From UBA877 sp034436335 (lineage in GTDB: Bacteria; Chloroflexota; Anaerolineae; Anaerolineales; Villigracilaceae), in the NCBI GenBank assembly GCA_034436335.1, contig DAOTVO010000051.1:1-14149 (forward strand): a stretch of 14,149 bases of DNA. Reading direction: 5' to 3'. How positions within the stretch are numbered: position 1 is the stretch's first letter; the number at the start of each line of letters is the position of its first letter. Positions 1-5,852 of this stretch are shown here, piece by piece. A model generated the notes under the pieces. That model saw only the letters and a list, made by a program, of their open reading frames with translations. It was not told the origin of the DNA and searched no databases. The translations under genes were made by a program, and so were the position numbers.

Positions 1-146
1 ATCATGCGCCGGAGAATTTTGCCATCCTGCGGCATATGGCGGTGAACCTGCTCAAACAAGAGAAAACTGCCAAAGGTGGCATGCAAGCCAAACGCCTACA
101 GGCCGGTTGGAATGAAGATTACTTGCTCAAGGTGTTGAGCGGTTGA
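1..146 (+). CDS. ISAs1-family transposase, C-terminal end (partial at window edge)
   Basis: Reading from base 3, 47 sense codons run to a TGA at 144-146. The peptide contains NFAILRHMAVNLLKQEKTAK and then KRLQAGWNEDYLLKVL. This is the typical C-terminal tail of ISAs1 (H-repeat associated) DDE transposases, where an 'RRIALNLLK..KT' helix is followed by 'K.KRLKAGWD.DYLLKVL'. The catalytic core lies outside the window, so whether the element is intact cannot be told. The stop codon is followed within about 15 bases by GATTGCCCT (152-160), which resembles an outward-facing ISAs1-type terminal repeat ending in CCCTG. The element therefore probably ends just upstream of radC. Family call is from recalled family sequences. 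Confidence 0.8.
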   Translation, partial: HAPENFAILRHMAVNLLKQEKTAKGGMQAKRLQAGWNEDYLLKVLSG

Positions 147-161
147 AATGCGATTGCCCTA
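147..161. repeat. Probable right terminal inverted repeat of the ISAs1-family element
   Basis: Immediately after the transposase stop the sequence reads AATGCGATTGCCCTA. ISAs1-family elements usually end in a short inverted repeat whose outer bases are CAGGG (CCCTG at the right end), a few bases past the transposase stop. Only one end is in the window, so the match to a left repeat and the target duplication cannot be verified. The exact last base (160 or 161) is a guess. Confidence 0.35.
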
Positions 162-211
162 CAAGGCGAATTTGGCTGTAAAATAGGCAAAACATACTTT
201 GAGGAAAATCC

Positions 212-919
212 ATGCCCGAGTCCTCCCCGCCTCCTGTCTATCGCATCACCGATCTGGCTGCCGATGACCGGCCGCGTGAGCGGCTGGAAAAACTCGGCGC
301 GCAGGCGTTGACCAACGCCGAACTGATTGCCATTCTGCTGCGGGTCGGCGTGCCGGGCGAAAACGCCGTCCAGGTCGGGCAGCGCCTGCTGAAAAAGTTC
401 GGCGGCATTTCCGGCCTGCACCGCGCGCCCTTCGAGGAGTTGCTCAACGAGCATGGCATCGGCTCGGCCAAGGCAGCGCAAATCAAAGCGGCTATCGAAC
501 TTGGCCGGCGGCTGGCGCTCGAGGCCCCGGAGGAACGTCCGGCCATCAATAGCCCCGCCGACGCAGCCGCGCTGGTGGCTTACGAAATGTCGGCTCTGGA
601 GCAGGAACATCTGCGCGTCTTCTTGCTTGATACGCGCAACCACCTGCTGGATATTGTCGAGGTGTATAAAGGCTCGGTCAACAGCGCTCAGATACACATC
701 GGAGAAGTCTTCAAGGCGGCCATCCGGCGCGGCGCGGCCGCCATTTTGGTCGTCCACAACCATCCCAGCGGCGACCCGACCCCCAGTCCGGATGACGTGG
801 CGGTCACCCGCGCCATCATCCAGGCCGGGAAATTGCTCAACGTGGAGGTCCTCGACCACATTGTCATCGGTCAGGGGCGCTGGGTGTCGCTCAAGGAACG
901 CGGATTGGCATCCTTTTAG
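212..919 (+). CDS. radC: RadC family JAMM/MPN+ domain protein
   Basis: A 235-residue protein of normal RadC length. The N-terminal part (about 10-105) carries the helix-hairpin-helix-like region (RPRERLEKLGAQALTNAELI and GIGSAKAAQIKAAIELGRR). The C-terminal part (about 112-235) is the JAB/MPN+ domain with the zinc motif H182-x-H184-x7-S192-x2-D195 inside VVHNHPSGDPTPSPDD. The family is historically called a DNA repair protein, but that role is disputed; RadC is widely conserved and its biochemical activity is unsettled. The start is ATG at 212, with GAGGA at 201-205 as ribosome binding site. The gene stands alone, between an IS end upstream and a bidirectional terminator downstream. A weak promoter-like pair, TTGGCT (172-177) and TACTTT (195-200), is possible but not convincing. 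Confidence 0.95.
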   Translation: MPESSPPPVYRITDLAADDRPRERLEKLGAQALTNAELIAILLRVGVPGENAVQVGQRLLKKFGGISGLHRAPFEELLNEHGIGSAKAAQIKAAIELGRRLALEAPEERPAINSPADAAALVAYEMSALEQEHLRVFLLDTRNHLLDIVEVYKGSVNSAQIHIGEVFKAAIRRGAAAILVVHNHPSGDPTPSPDDVAVTRAIIQAGKLLNVEVLDHIVIGQGRWVSLKERGLASF

Positions 920-936
920 CCGGGCGGTAAGAGAGC

Positions 937-976
937 AAAAAATCAACGCGGAGAAAGGCCTCCGCGTTGATTTTTT
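937..976. terminator. Bidirectional rho-independent terminator between convergent radC and cytochrome c gene
   Basis: A perfect inverted repeat: the 17-base left arm (937-953, AAAAAATCAACGCGGAG) pairs fully with the right arm (960-976) around a 6-base loop AAAGGC (954-959). The GC-rich inner stem is flanked by six A on one side and six T on the other, so it can act as an intrinsic terminator on both strands. It lies 17 bases after the radC stop and 16 bases after the end of the convergent cytochrome gene, as expected for a shared terminator. Confidence 0.93.
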
Positions 977-992
977 GTGGGCCGGACTGGCG

Positions 993-1460
993 TCAATTGT
1001 TCGGCGCGCCGGCGTTGACCCACTCGCGCAAAAGTTGAATTTGTTCGGGCGTCATTTTTTCGCCGCGTTTGGGCATTTTCCCTTTTTCAATCAAAAGGAT
1101 GAAAAGGCTGTCATCCGCGTTCCCCGGCGTGATGACCGGGCCGCGCTTGCTGCCCTTCATCAGGTTTTCATACGTGGTCACATCTAGGGCGGCAGAGACT
1201 TTTTCTGTCCCATGACAGGAGACGCAATAATCCTGCAGGAGGGGCATGACATCCTGGGAAAAACTAACTTCCACCATCGAGGTGGGGGGGAGAGGCGTGG
1301 CCGTGGGAGCGGGAGGAGTGCTGGCGCTGGCAGACGGCTCAACGGTCGGCGGGGCCGCGTTGGGCGGGACTGCTGTTTCTTCTGCCGGAGCAGCGCAGGC
1401 TGGCAGCAGGGTGAGCAAAATCAGCGCCGAAAGCCAAGAGAGTATCGAATATTTTTTCAT
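993..1460 (-). CDS. Monohaem c-type cytochrome lipoprotein
   Basis: A 155-residue exported lipoprotein. The N-terminus MKKYSILSWLSALILLTLLPAC is a lipoprotein signal with lipobox L-P-A-C22. A low-complexity Pro/Ala/Thr linker (about 23-62) leads to a c-type haem domain. The haem-binding motif is C79-V-S-C82-H83, and M129 in a 'KMP' segment is the likely sixth ligand. The C-terminal helix MTPEQIQLLREWVNAGA is typical of small membrane-attached cytochromes and of the planctomycete-type cytochrome C domain. It probably carries electrons on the outer face of the membrane; its partner is unknown. The ATG at 1460 is preferred over longer in-frame starts because it begins the signal peptide and follows AAGGAG. 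The gene has its own -10 box and shares a terminator with radC. Confidence 0.88.
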   Translation of the reverse strand: MKKYSILSWLSALILLTLLPACAAPAEETAVPPNAAPPTVEPSASASTPPAPTATPLPPTSMVEVSFSQDVMPLLQDYCVSCHGTEKVSAALDVTTYENLMKGSKRGPVITPGNADDSLFILLIEKGKMPKRGEKMTPEQIQLLREWVNAGAPNN

Positions 1461-1482
1461 GCAGACACTCCTTTTCGGATTT

Positions 1483-1488
1483 ATTATA
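1483..1488 (-). promoter_or_regulatory. Consensus -10 box for the cytochrome c lipoprotein gene
   Basis: On the minus strand the sequence reads TATAAT, a perfect match to the sigma-70 -10 consensus, inside a strongly AT-rich stretch and about 22 bases upstream of the ATG at 1460. No good -35 hexamer occurs at 16-18 bases; TTAACC sits about 20 bases away. It suggests the cytochrome gene can be transcribed apart from the acylphosphatase gene upstream. Confidence 0.45.
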
Positions 1489-1563
1489 TCTTTTTTATGT
1501 GAATTTTTGGTTAAAAAGTATCCTTCCCCGAATTTCCTGATAGCCTTGTTTGGAAAAATCAAC

Positions 1564-1875
1564 TCATCGGCTGGAGCGTACTTCGAAACGAGAGAATTCC
1601 CCCTCGGCGCTGCCCCACTCGATGCGGCATTCATCCACGCGCGAGGCACTCGGCCCTCTTTGGACGAGTTCGGCGAAACGCTCCAGAAGCGGGCGCGGCC
1701 CTTCCGCCACCGCCTCAACCTGGTCGTAGCCGACGTTGCGTACCCAGCCGGTCAGACCTAAAAGAGATGCGTTCTGTTGAACAAAAGCGCGAAAGCCGAC
1801 CCCCTGCACGCGTCCGCTGACCCAGATGTGCAGACGCGCAGGCCGGCTTTGGGCGTCACTTGAGACGGCGTTCAT
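1564..1875 (-). CDS. acyP: Acylphosphatase
   Basis: A 103-residue protein with the acylphosphatase fold signature. It hydrolyses acyl phosphates to carboxylate and phosphate in the cytoplasm. Motif 1, GRVQGVGFR (21-29), gives the phosphate-binding loop and catalytic Arg29; motif 2, LTGWVRNVGYDQVEAVAEG, supplies catalytic Asn47. Length is close to the usual 90-100 residues, with a slightly longer N-terminus. The start ATG (1873-1875) is preceded by GGAGGT at a good distance and lies inside the last codons of the upstream metallopeptidase gene (20-base overlap), suggesting translational coupling. It is the last gene of the minus-strand run. Confidence 0.93.
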   Translation of the reverse strand: MNAVSSDAQSRPARLHIWVSGRVQGVGFRAFVQQNASLLGLTGWVRNVGYDQVEAVAEGPRPLLERFAELVQRGPSASRVDECRIEWGSAEGEFSRFEVRSSR

Positions 1876-3064
1876 TTGTCGAGACCTCCGCTTTTTTGGC
1901 CTGCATGCGCCATAGCGGAATGATTAAAACCAGCGCCAGCAGGACAAGATAGGGGAGAAGATTTTCAACAGCCACGCCGACCACATCCTGCCCCAGAACG
2001 GCTTGCTGCCAGTGGGCGTCCAGTTGCGAGAGGGGCAGTCCCAGCGCCTGCCGCGCTCCCTGCTCGCAGTCGAGGCCGTCGGCGTAGGCGCGCAGGAGGA
2101 GTTTCAGGCCCGAGGTCCCATAGGTGGCGTGCAGGTAGCGGACGAAGGATTCGGACTCGGCGTAGGCCAGAATGGCCCCGGAGACGTCCGCTGGGAAGGG
2201 GCCGCATAAACTGTTCATGGGCAGGAGAGCGCCATTTTCTGCGGCCAGGGGAAGCACCTGGAGATAATCCTGGTTGGTGGCCTGCTCCATCTGGGATGCA
2301 ATGCCCTCCACCAGCCAGGTGGGAAGGTTGGTGTAGGAGGCGTCTGTCATGCGATAGAGCAACAGATGCGCAATCTCGTGGGGAATCTGGCGCGCCATTT
2401 CGAGGCTTTGATTTTCTCCCGGCTCAATCGAGACCAGTGCCACGCCGAGGTCGGGGCTGGCATGGCCGCTCACCCAGGTCTGCCCGCCCAGGCCGAGAGC
2501 GTTTTGCAGGTCGGCGGGGGTGGCATAGATGTAAAGTTCAACGGGATTGGCAGTCGGGGCGCCGAGGTAGGCCGCGGCTTTTTCCAGACCGGCGCGGGCA
2601 GAGTCGAGGGCGGCCTGACCGAAGGAGACGTCGCCGGCGTACCAGTGGACGCGCACGCTGCCGCTTTCGAGCGTCTGCCAGGGGTAGCGGTTGTCGGCGT
2701 AGCGGAAAGCGGCGTGTTCGCTGACCGCCGTCTGTCCGTTCGCGTCCGTGACCTGAAACCAGTATTCGACGCGGGCGAAGGGGCGCACCATGCCTTCCGC
2801 TATCCGATGGCGGTATTCGAGCCGTCCATCTTCGGCGGGCTGGACGGGGACGACACGGGTGGTCAGGTCTCCTTCGGCAAGGAAGAAGAGATAGGCTTCC
2901 CGGATAGGGGAGGGGGAGGCCGCCTGCGCCGAGAAGAGGATGTCTTCGCCGTAGAAATAGTCCACAGCGAGGTTGAAAATTTGGATTTCGGTCTGGGCCG
3001 CGGCCGGAAAGGCAGAGACCGCCAGCAGGCAAACACTGATGAGCAGGGCAAAGGAACGGCGCAT
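1856..3064 (-). CDS. Membrane-anchored extracytoplasmic zinc metallopeptidase (peptidase MA-like)
   Basis: A 402-residue protein with a signal peptide (1-23, ending AFPAAA-Q). A beta-rich N-terminal part (about 25-125) is followed by a gluzincin-like domain with the zinc motif H229-E230-I-A-H233 and a downstream glutamate ligand in W250-L-V-E253-G-I-A-S. This HExxH...WxxEG pattern is that of the peptidase MA family. One transmembrane helix near the C-terminus (about 368-386) and a short basic tail would anchor it with the peptidase domain outside the cell. Substrate is unknown. The start ATG follows GGGGAGG, which overlaps the end of the AEC carrier gene; only one base separates the AEC stop codon from this start. 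A frameshift or missing zinc ligand is not seen. Confidence 0.85.
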   Translation of the reverse strand: MRRSFALLISVCLLAVSAFPAAAQTEIQIFNLAVDYFYGEDILFSAQAASPSPIREAYLFFLAEGDLTTRVVPVQPAEDGRLEYRHRIAEGMVRPFARVEYWFQVTDANGQTAVSEHAAFRYADNRYPWQTLESGSVRVHWYAGDVSFGQAALDSARAGLEKAAAYLGAPTANPVELYIYATPADLQNALGLGGQTWVSGHASPDLGVALVSIEPGENQSLEMARQIPHEIAHLLLYRMTDASYTNLPTWLVEGIASQMEQATNQDYLQVLPLAAENGALLPMNSLCGPFPADVSGAILAYAESESFVRYLHATYGTSGLKLLLRAYADGLDCEQGARQALGLPLSQLDAHWQQAVLGQDVVGVAVENLLPYLVLLALVLIIPLWRMQAKKAEVSTNERRLK

Positions 3065-3065
3065 G

Positions 3066-3974
3066 TTACCTCCCCAGTAAGTATAACAGAGGCGTGAGCG
3101 TGAGGGGGCTTAACAGTGTGGTGGTAAAAACGATGGCGGTGACCAGAGACGAATCCAGTTTGTACTCGGAGGCCAGGACGGTGGTCATCACGGCGGAAGG
3201 CATCCCGGCTTCGGTGACGCCGGCCTGCCGCGCCGGGGCCGGAAGCCCAAACAGGGCTGCCAGTCCGAGGGCGAGCGCGGGACCGGCAACCAGCCTGCAC
3301 AGGACGGGGATGCTCAGGGCGCGCAGGCGGCGGGTCCAGGCGGAGCGCTGGAGTTCCAGCCCGAGCAGAATCAGCATGGATGGGATGGTCGCACCGGAGG
3401 CGAGGCTGACCGTCCGCTGGAGCGGTTCGGGCAGAGTCCAGCCCAAGCGGATGAAGAGAACTGCTAAAAGGATGGCATAAATCGCCGGGACTTTCAAGAG
3501 GCCAAGCGCAGCCTCTCTGAAGCGCAGATGTCCGAGCGAGGCAATCAGCACGCCGAGCGTGTACACTATGATGTTGCTGGTGACGAAATAAATGCTGGCA
3601 TAAGCCAGGGCCTCTGCGCCGAAGGCAAAAGAGATGATGGGCAGGCCGTAATTGCCGTTGTTGCCTACCATGCTGGTCAGCAGGACGGCGGTGAGAACGG
3701 GGCGCTCGAGGCGCAGTGTTTTGCCCAGCAGGAAGGCCAGGGTGAGCGTCGAGAGCATGACGGAGGCGGCGAACCCCATCATCAGGCCGATTTGGCCGAA
3801 GGACAGGCGGCTGCGGGTGATGAGGTCGAAAACGAGCAGGGGACTGAAGACGTAAAAAATGACCCGTCCCAGCGGGCGCGGGTCGAGTTGGAAGATTTTT
3901 CCGAGAGCAAAGCCCGCCCCGGCAAGGAGCAGGACGGGCAGGATGTTGTTGGCGAAGATGACGATGAGCGGCAT
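3066..3974 (-). CDS. AEC family transporter (auxin efflux carrier-like permease)
   Basis: A 302-residue, very hydrophobic protein starting MPLIVIFANNILPVLLLAGAGFALG, the usual N-terminus of bacterial AEC/Mem_trans permeases. About ten transmembrane segments can be read, with the second half ending in EAGMPSAVMTTVLASEYKLD and TTTLLSPLTLTPLLYLL, both typical of the family. Members export or import carboxylates, amino acids or other anions; the substrate cannot be told here. A longer in-frame start at 4085 would add 37 polar residues overlapping the upstream gene, so ATG 3974 is preferred, although no clear Shine-Dalgarno precedes it. It is followed one base later by the metallopeptidase gene. 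Confidence 0.9.
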   Translation of the reverse strand: MPLIVIFANNILPVLLLAGAGFALGKIFQLDPRPLGRVIFYVFSPLLVFDLITRSRLSFGQIGLMMGFAASVMLSTLTLAFLLGKTLRLERPVLTAVLLTSMVGNNGNYGLPIISFAFGAEALAYASIYFVTSNIIVYTLGVLIASLGHLRFREAALGLLKVPAIYAILLAVLFIRLGWTLPEPLQRTVSLASGATIPSMLILLGLELQRSAWTRRLRALSIPVLCRLVAGPALALGLAALFGLPAPARQAGVTEAGMPSAVMTTVLASEYKLDSSLVTAIVFTTTLLSPLTLTPLLYLLGR

Positions 3975-4029
3975 GGTTGATGATGGGAGAGATGTCAGAA
4001 GGAATTTGCAGGAATGGTAAAACCCATTT

Positions 4030-4896
4030 TCATCCCTTCTTGAACGGCTGGAAGCCTTCGCCCAGCGCCTCGTGCGCGATGCCAATGACCATGAAGGCGT
4101 CTGGGTCGGCTTCGTGGACGATGGTTTTCAACTGCTGGACTTCGGATCGGGTGATGACGCAGTACATGACCGGGCGGGGGTCCATCGTGTACGCGCCTGT
4201 GCCGTGCAGAAGGGTCGCGCCGCGCTCCATCTCGTGCAGGACGCGGTCGGCCACTGCCTGCACCCGGTCGGTGACAATCATCGCCGTGCGGACGGTGCCC
4301 GCGCCTTCGAGAGTGCTGTCCACCACCAGCCCGCTGACGTAGAGGGTGATGATGGCGTAGAGCGCCTTCTCCCAGCCGAAGACGAAACCTGCCGAGAGGA
4401 TGACGACCGCATCGGTCATCAGGTAACTCTGGGTCATCGAGACGCCGCGCCAGCGGTTGAGAATGCGGGCGAGGATGTCGGACCCGCCGCTCGTCCCCTG
4501 ACCCCGATAAACGAGGCCGTACCCGACGCCGCTGACCACCGCCCCGTAGAGTGAGTTGAGCGCCAGGTCATCGGTCAGGCCGTTGGATGGGAAGAATGGC
4601 AGCCAGGTCACGGCTTCGGCGAGGAAGGAGTAGGCCGCCACGGCCACCAGAGTCCGCAGGGCGAAGTGCCGCCCGCCGAGCATCTTCCAGCCGAGAAGAA
4701 AGAGGGGGATGTTGCCGATGAAGACCATCAAACCAATCGGCCAGTTGGTGAATTTGTGGATGAGTTGCGAGATGCCGCTGATGCCGCCGGAGGCCAGTTC
4801 GGCCGGGACGAGGAACAGGCGCAGGCCGATGGCCTGCACCAGCGCGCCGGCGACGACCAGCGCGTAGTCACGGATGGAAGGCCAGTGTTTTTTCAT
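4030..4896 (-). CDS. YitT family (DUF161/DUF2179) membrane protein
   Basis: A 288-residue protein with an N-terminal five- to six-helix membrane domain (about 8-195) and a C-terminal cytoplasmic DUF2179 domain (about 205-280). Family hallmarks are VPAELASGGISGISQLIH near residues 30-47, QGTSGGSDILARILN (133-147), and the RGATLLHGTGAYT motif (225-237) that starts the DUF2179 region. The biochemical role of YitT proteins is not established; a transporter role has been suggested for the family. The ATG is preceded by AAGGA. The upstream gene ends 44 bases away, separated by a small palindromic repeat. Confidence 0.9.
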   Translation of the reverse strand: MKKHWPSIRDYALVVAGALVQAIGLRLFLVPAELASGGISGISQLIHKFTNWPIGLMVFIGNIPLFLLGWKMLGGRHFALRTLVAVAAYSFLAEAVTWLPFFPSNGLTDDLALNSLYGAVVSGVGYGLVYRGQGTSGGSDILARILNRWRGVSMTQSYLMTDAVVILSAGFVFGWEKALYAIITLYVSGLVVDSTLEGAGTVRTAMIVTDRVQAVADRVLHEMERGATLLHGTGAYTMDPRPVMYCVITRSEVQQLKTIVHEADPDAFMVIGIAHEALGEGFQPFKKG

Positions 4897-4913
4897 CGTG
4901 ATTGTCCTTGTGC

Positions 4914-4956
4914 AATACGCAATGCGTAATCTGTGTTACGTTACGTATTCCGTATT
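4914..4956. repeat. Short imperfect palindrome between dehydrogenase and YitT genes
   Basis: Bases 4914-4929 (AATACGCAATGCGTAA) pair with 4941-4956 (TTACGTATTCCGTATT) with two differences, one of them a possible G-U pair, around an 11-base loop. Within the arms, units such as GTATTCC and ACGCAAT repeat in tandem. The right arm encodes the last residues (IRNT) and stop of the dehydrogenase gene. It resembles dispersed intergenic palindromes seen in some genomes, but copies elsewhere cannot be checked here. It might also act as an RNA hairpin in the transcript. Confidence 0.5.
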
Positions 4957-5843
4957 CCGTCCTGTAATTTCACTCCGGCCAACTCTTCGATGATGCCGAT
5001 CACCGCCGAGTTGTCCAACTCGCCCATGCCGTTTTGGAGCATGGCGTTGAAGAGTTGCGCGTCCACCGCGGCGGAAGGGAGCGGAATGCCGTATTCGCGG
5101 GCAGTTTCCAGGATGATGTTCAGGTCTTTGGCCTGCATGTGGGCTTTGAAGCCGGGGGTGCGGTTGCCGGCGAAGAGACGCGGCGGTTTGACGTCCAGCG
5201 TCCAGCACTGCGCCGCGCCGCCTTTGATGGCCTCCACCACCTTGACCGGGTCCACGCCCGCTTTCTGGGCAAAGATGAGCAGTTCGCCCATGGCGACCAT
5301 CTGCGCGGCGACCATAATCTGGTTGGCGGCCTTGGCGACCTGCCCGGCCCCCGCTTCACCGACGTGGGTGACGCTCTTGCTCATGGCGCGGAAGACGGGC
5401 ATCACCTTTTCGAGCGCTTCCGCCGGGCCGCCGACCATGACGGTCAGCGTGGCGTTGCGCGCGCCGATGTCGCCGCCGGAGACGGGGGCGTCGAGGGAGA
5501 GGACGCCGCGTTCGGCGAGACGCAGACTCAAGGTCCGCGCCGTAGCGGGTTTGATGGTGGAATTGTCGACCCAGATGAGGCCGGGATGTGCGCCGTCCAG
5601 GATTCCACTTTCGCCCAGCACAACTTTTTCCACATCGGGCGTGTCGGGCAGGTTGGTGAAGATGACATCCACCTGGCGGGCGACTTCGGCAGGCGAAAAG
5701 GCGGGCCGCGCGCCCTCGGCGGCGAGTTCGTCCACCGCGGCGCGGGAACGGTTGTGGACAACCAGCGGGAAGCCTGCTTTGAGGATGTTGCGGGCGATGG
5801 ATTTGCCCATCAGCCCAAGGCCAATGTAACCGACGGTCGGCAT
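4941..5843 (-). CDS. NAD(P)-dependent beta-hydroxyacid dehydrogenase (3-hydroxyisobutyrate dehydrogenase / tartronate semialdehyde reductase family)
   Basis: A 300-residue protein with the whole family architecture. The N-terminal Rossmann domain has G8-x-G10-x-M12-G13 (GYIGLGLMGKSIA), followed by VVHNRS (28-33), whose Arg/Ser suggest NADP(H) preference. The substrate loop is DAPVSGGDIGA (118-128) and the catalytic lysine is K171 in GAGQVAKAANQ. The helical C-terminal domain contains FKAHMQAKDLNIIL. It would reversibly oxidise a 3-hydroxy acid such as 3-hydroxyisobutyrate, tartronate semialdehyde or succinic semialdehyde; the exact substrate is not deducible. The ATG lies just after AAGGAG, which overlaps the stop codon of the PBP gene, so the two are probably coupled. 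The last residues (GIRNT) are encoded by a repeat and may be an acquired extension. Confidence 0.93.
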   Translation of the reverse strand: MPTVGYIGLGLMGKSIARNILKAGFPLVVHNRSRAAVDELAAEGARPAFSPAEVARQVDVIFTNLPDTPDVEKVVLGESGILDGAHPGLIWVDNSTIKPATARTLSLRLAERGVLSLDAPVSGGDIGARNATLTVMVGGPAEALEKVMPVFRAMSKSVTHVGEAGAGQVAKAANQIMVAAQMVAMGELLIFAQKAGVDPVKVVEAIKGGAAQCWTLDVKPPRLFAGNRTPGFKAHMQAKDLNIILETAREYGIPLPSAAVDAQLFNAMLQNGMGELDNSAVIGIIEELAGVKLQDGIRNT

Positions 5844-5852
5844 GGGTCTCCT

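Noticed and set aside
172..200. Promoter TTGGCT-17-TACTTT before radC
   Set aside because: Only three of six -10 positions match and the region is part of an IS junction, so it is not strong enough to list.
453..1187. A 244-codon plus-strand frame overlapping radC and running through the terminator
   Set aside because: It is a +1/+2 shadow of radC, is Arg/Ser-rich, and reads across a perfect terminator into a convergent gene.
1461..1718. N-terminal extension of the cytochrome frame up to 1718
   Set aside because: The extension overlaps the acylphosphatase gene, would bury the lipoprotein signal peptide, and the ATG at 1460 has a good ribosome site.
3975..4085. N-terminal extension of the AEC carrier frame up to 4085
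   Set aside because: It adds polar residues not typical of the family and overlaps the YitT gene end. The family-type N-terminus begins at 3974.
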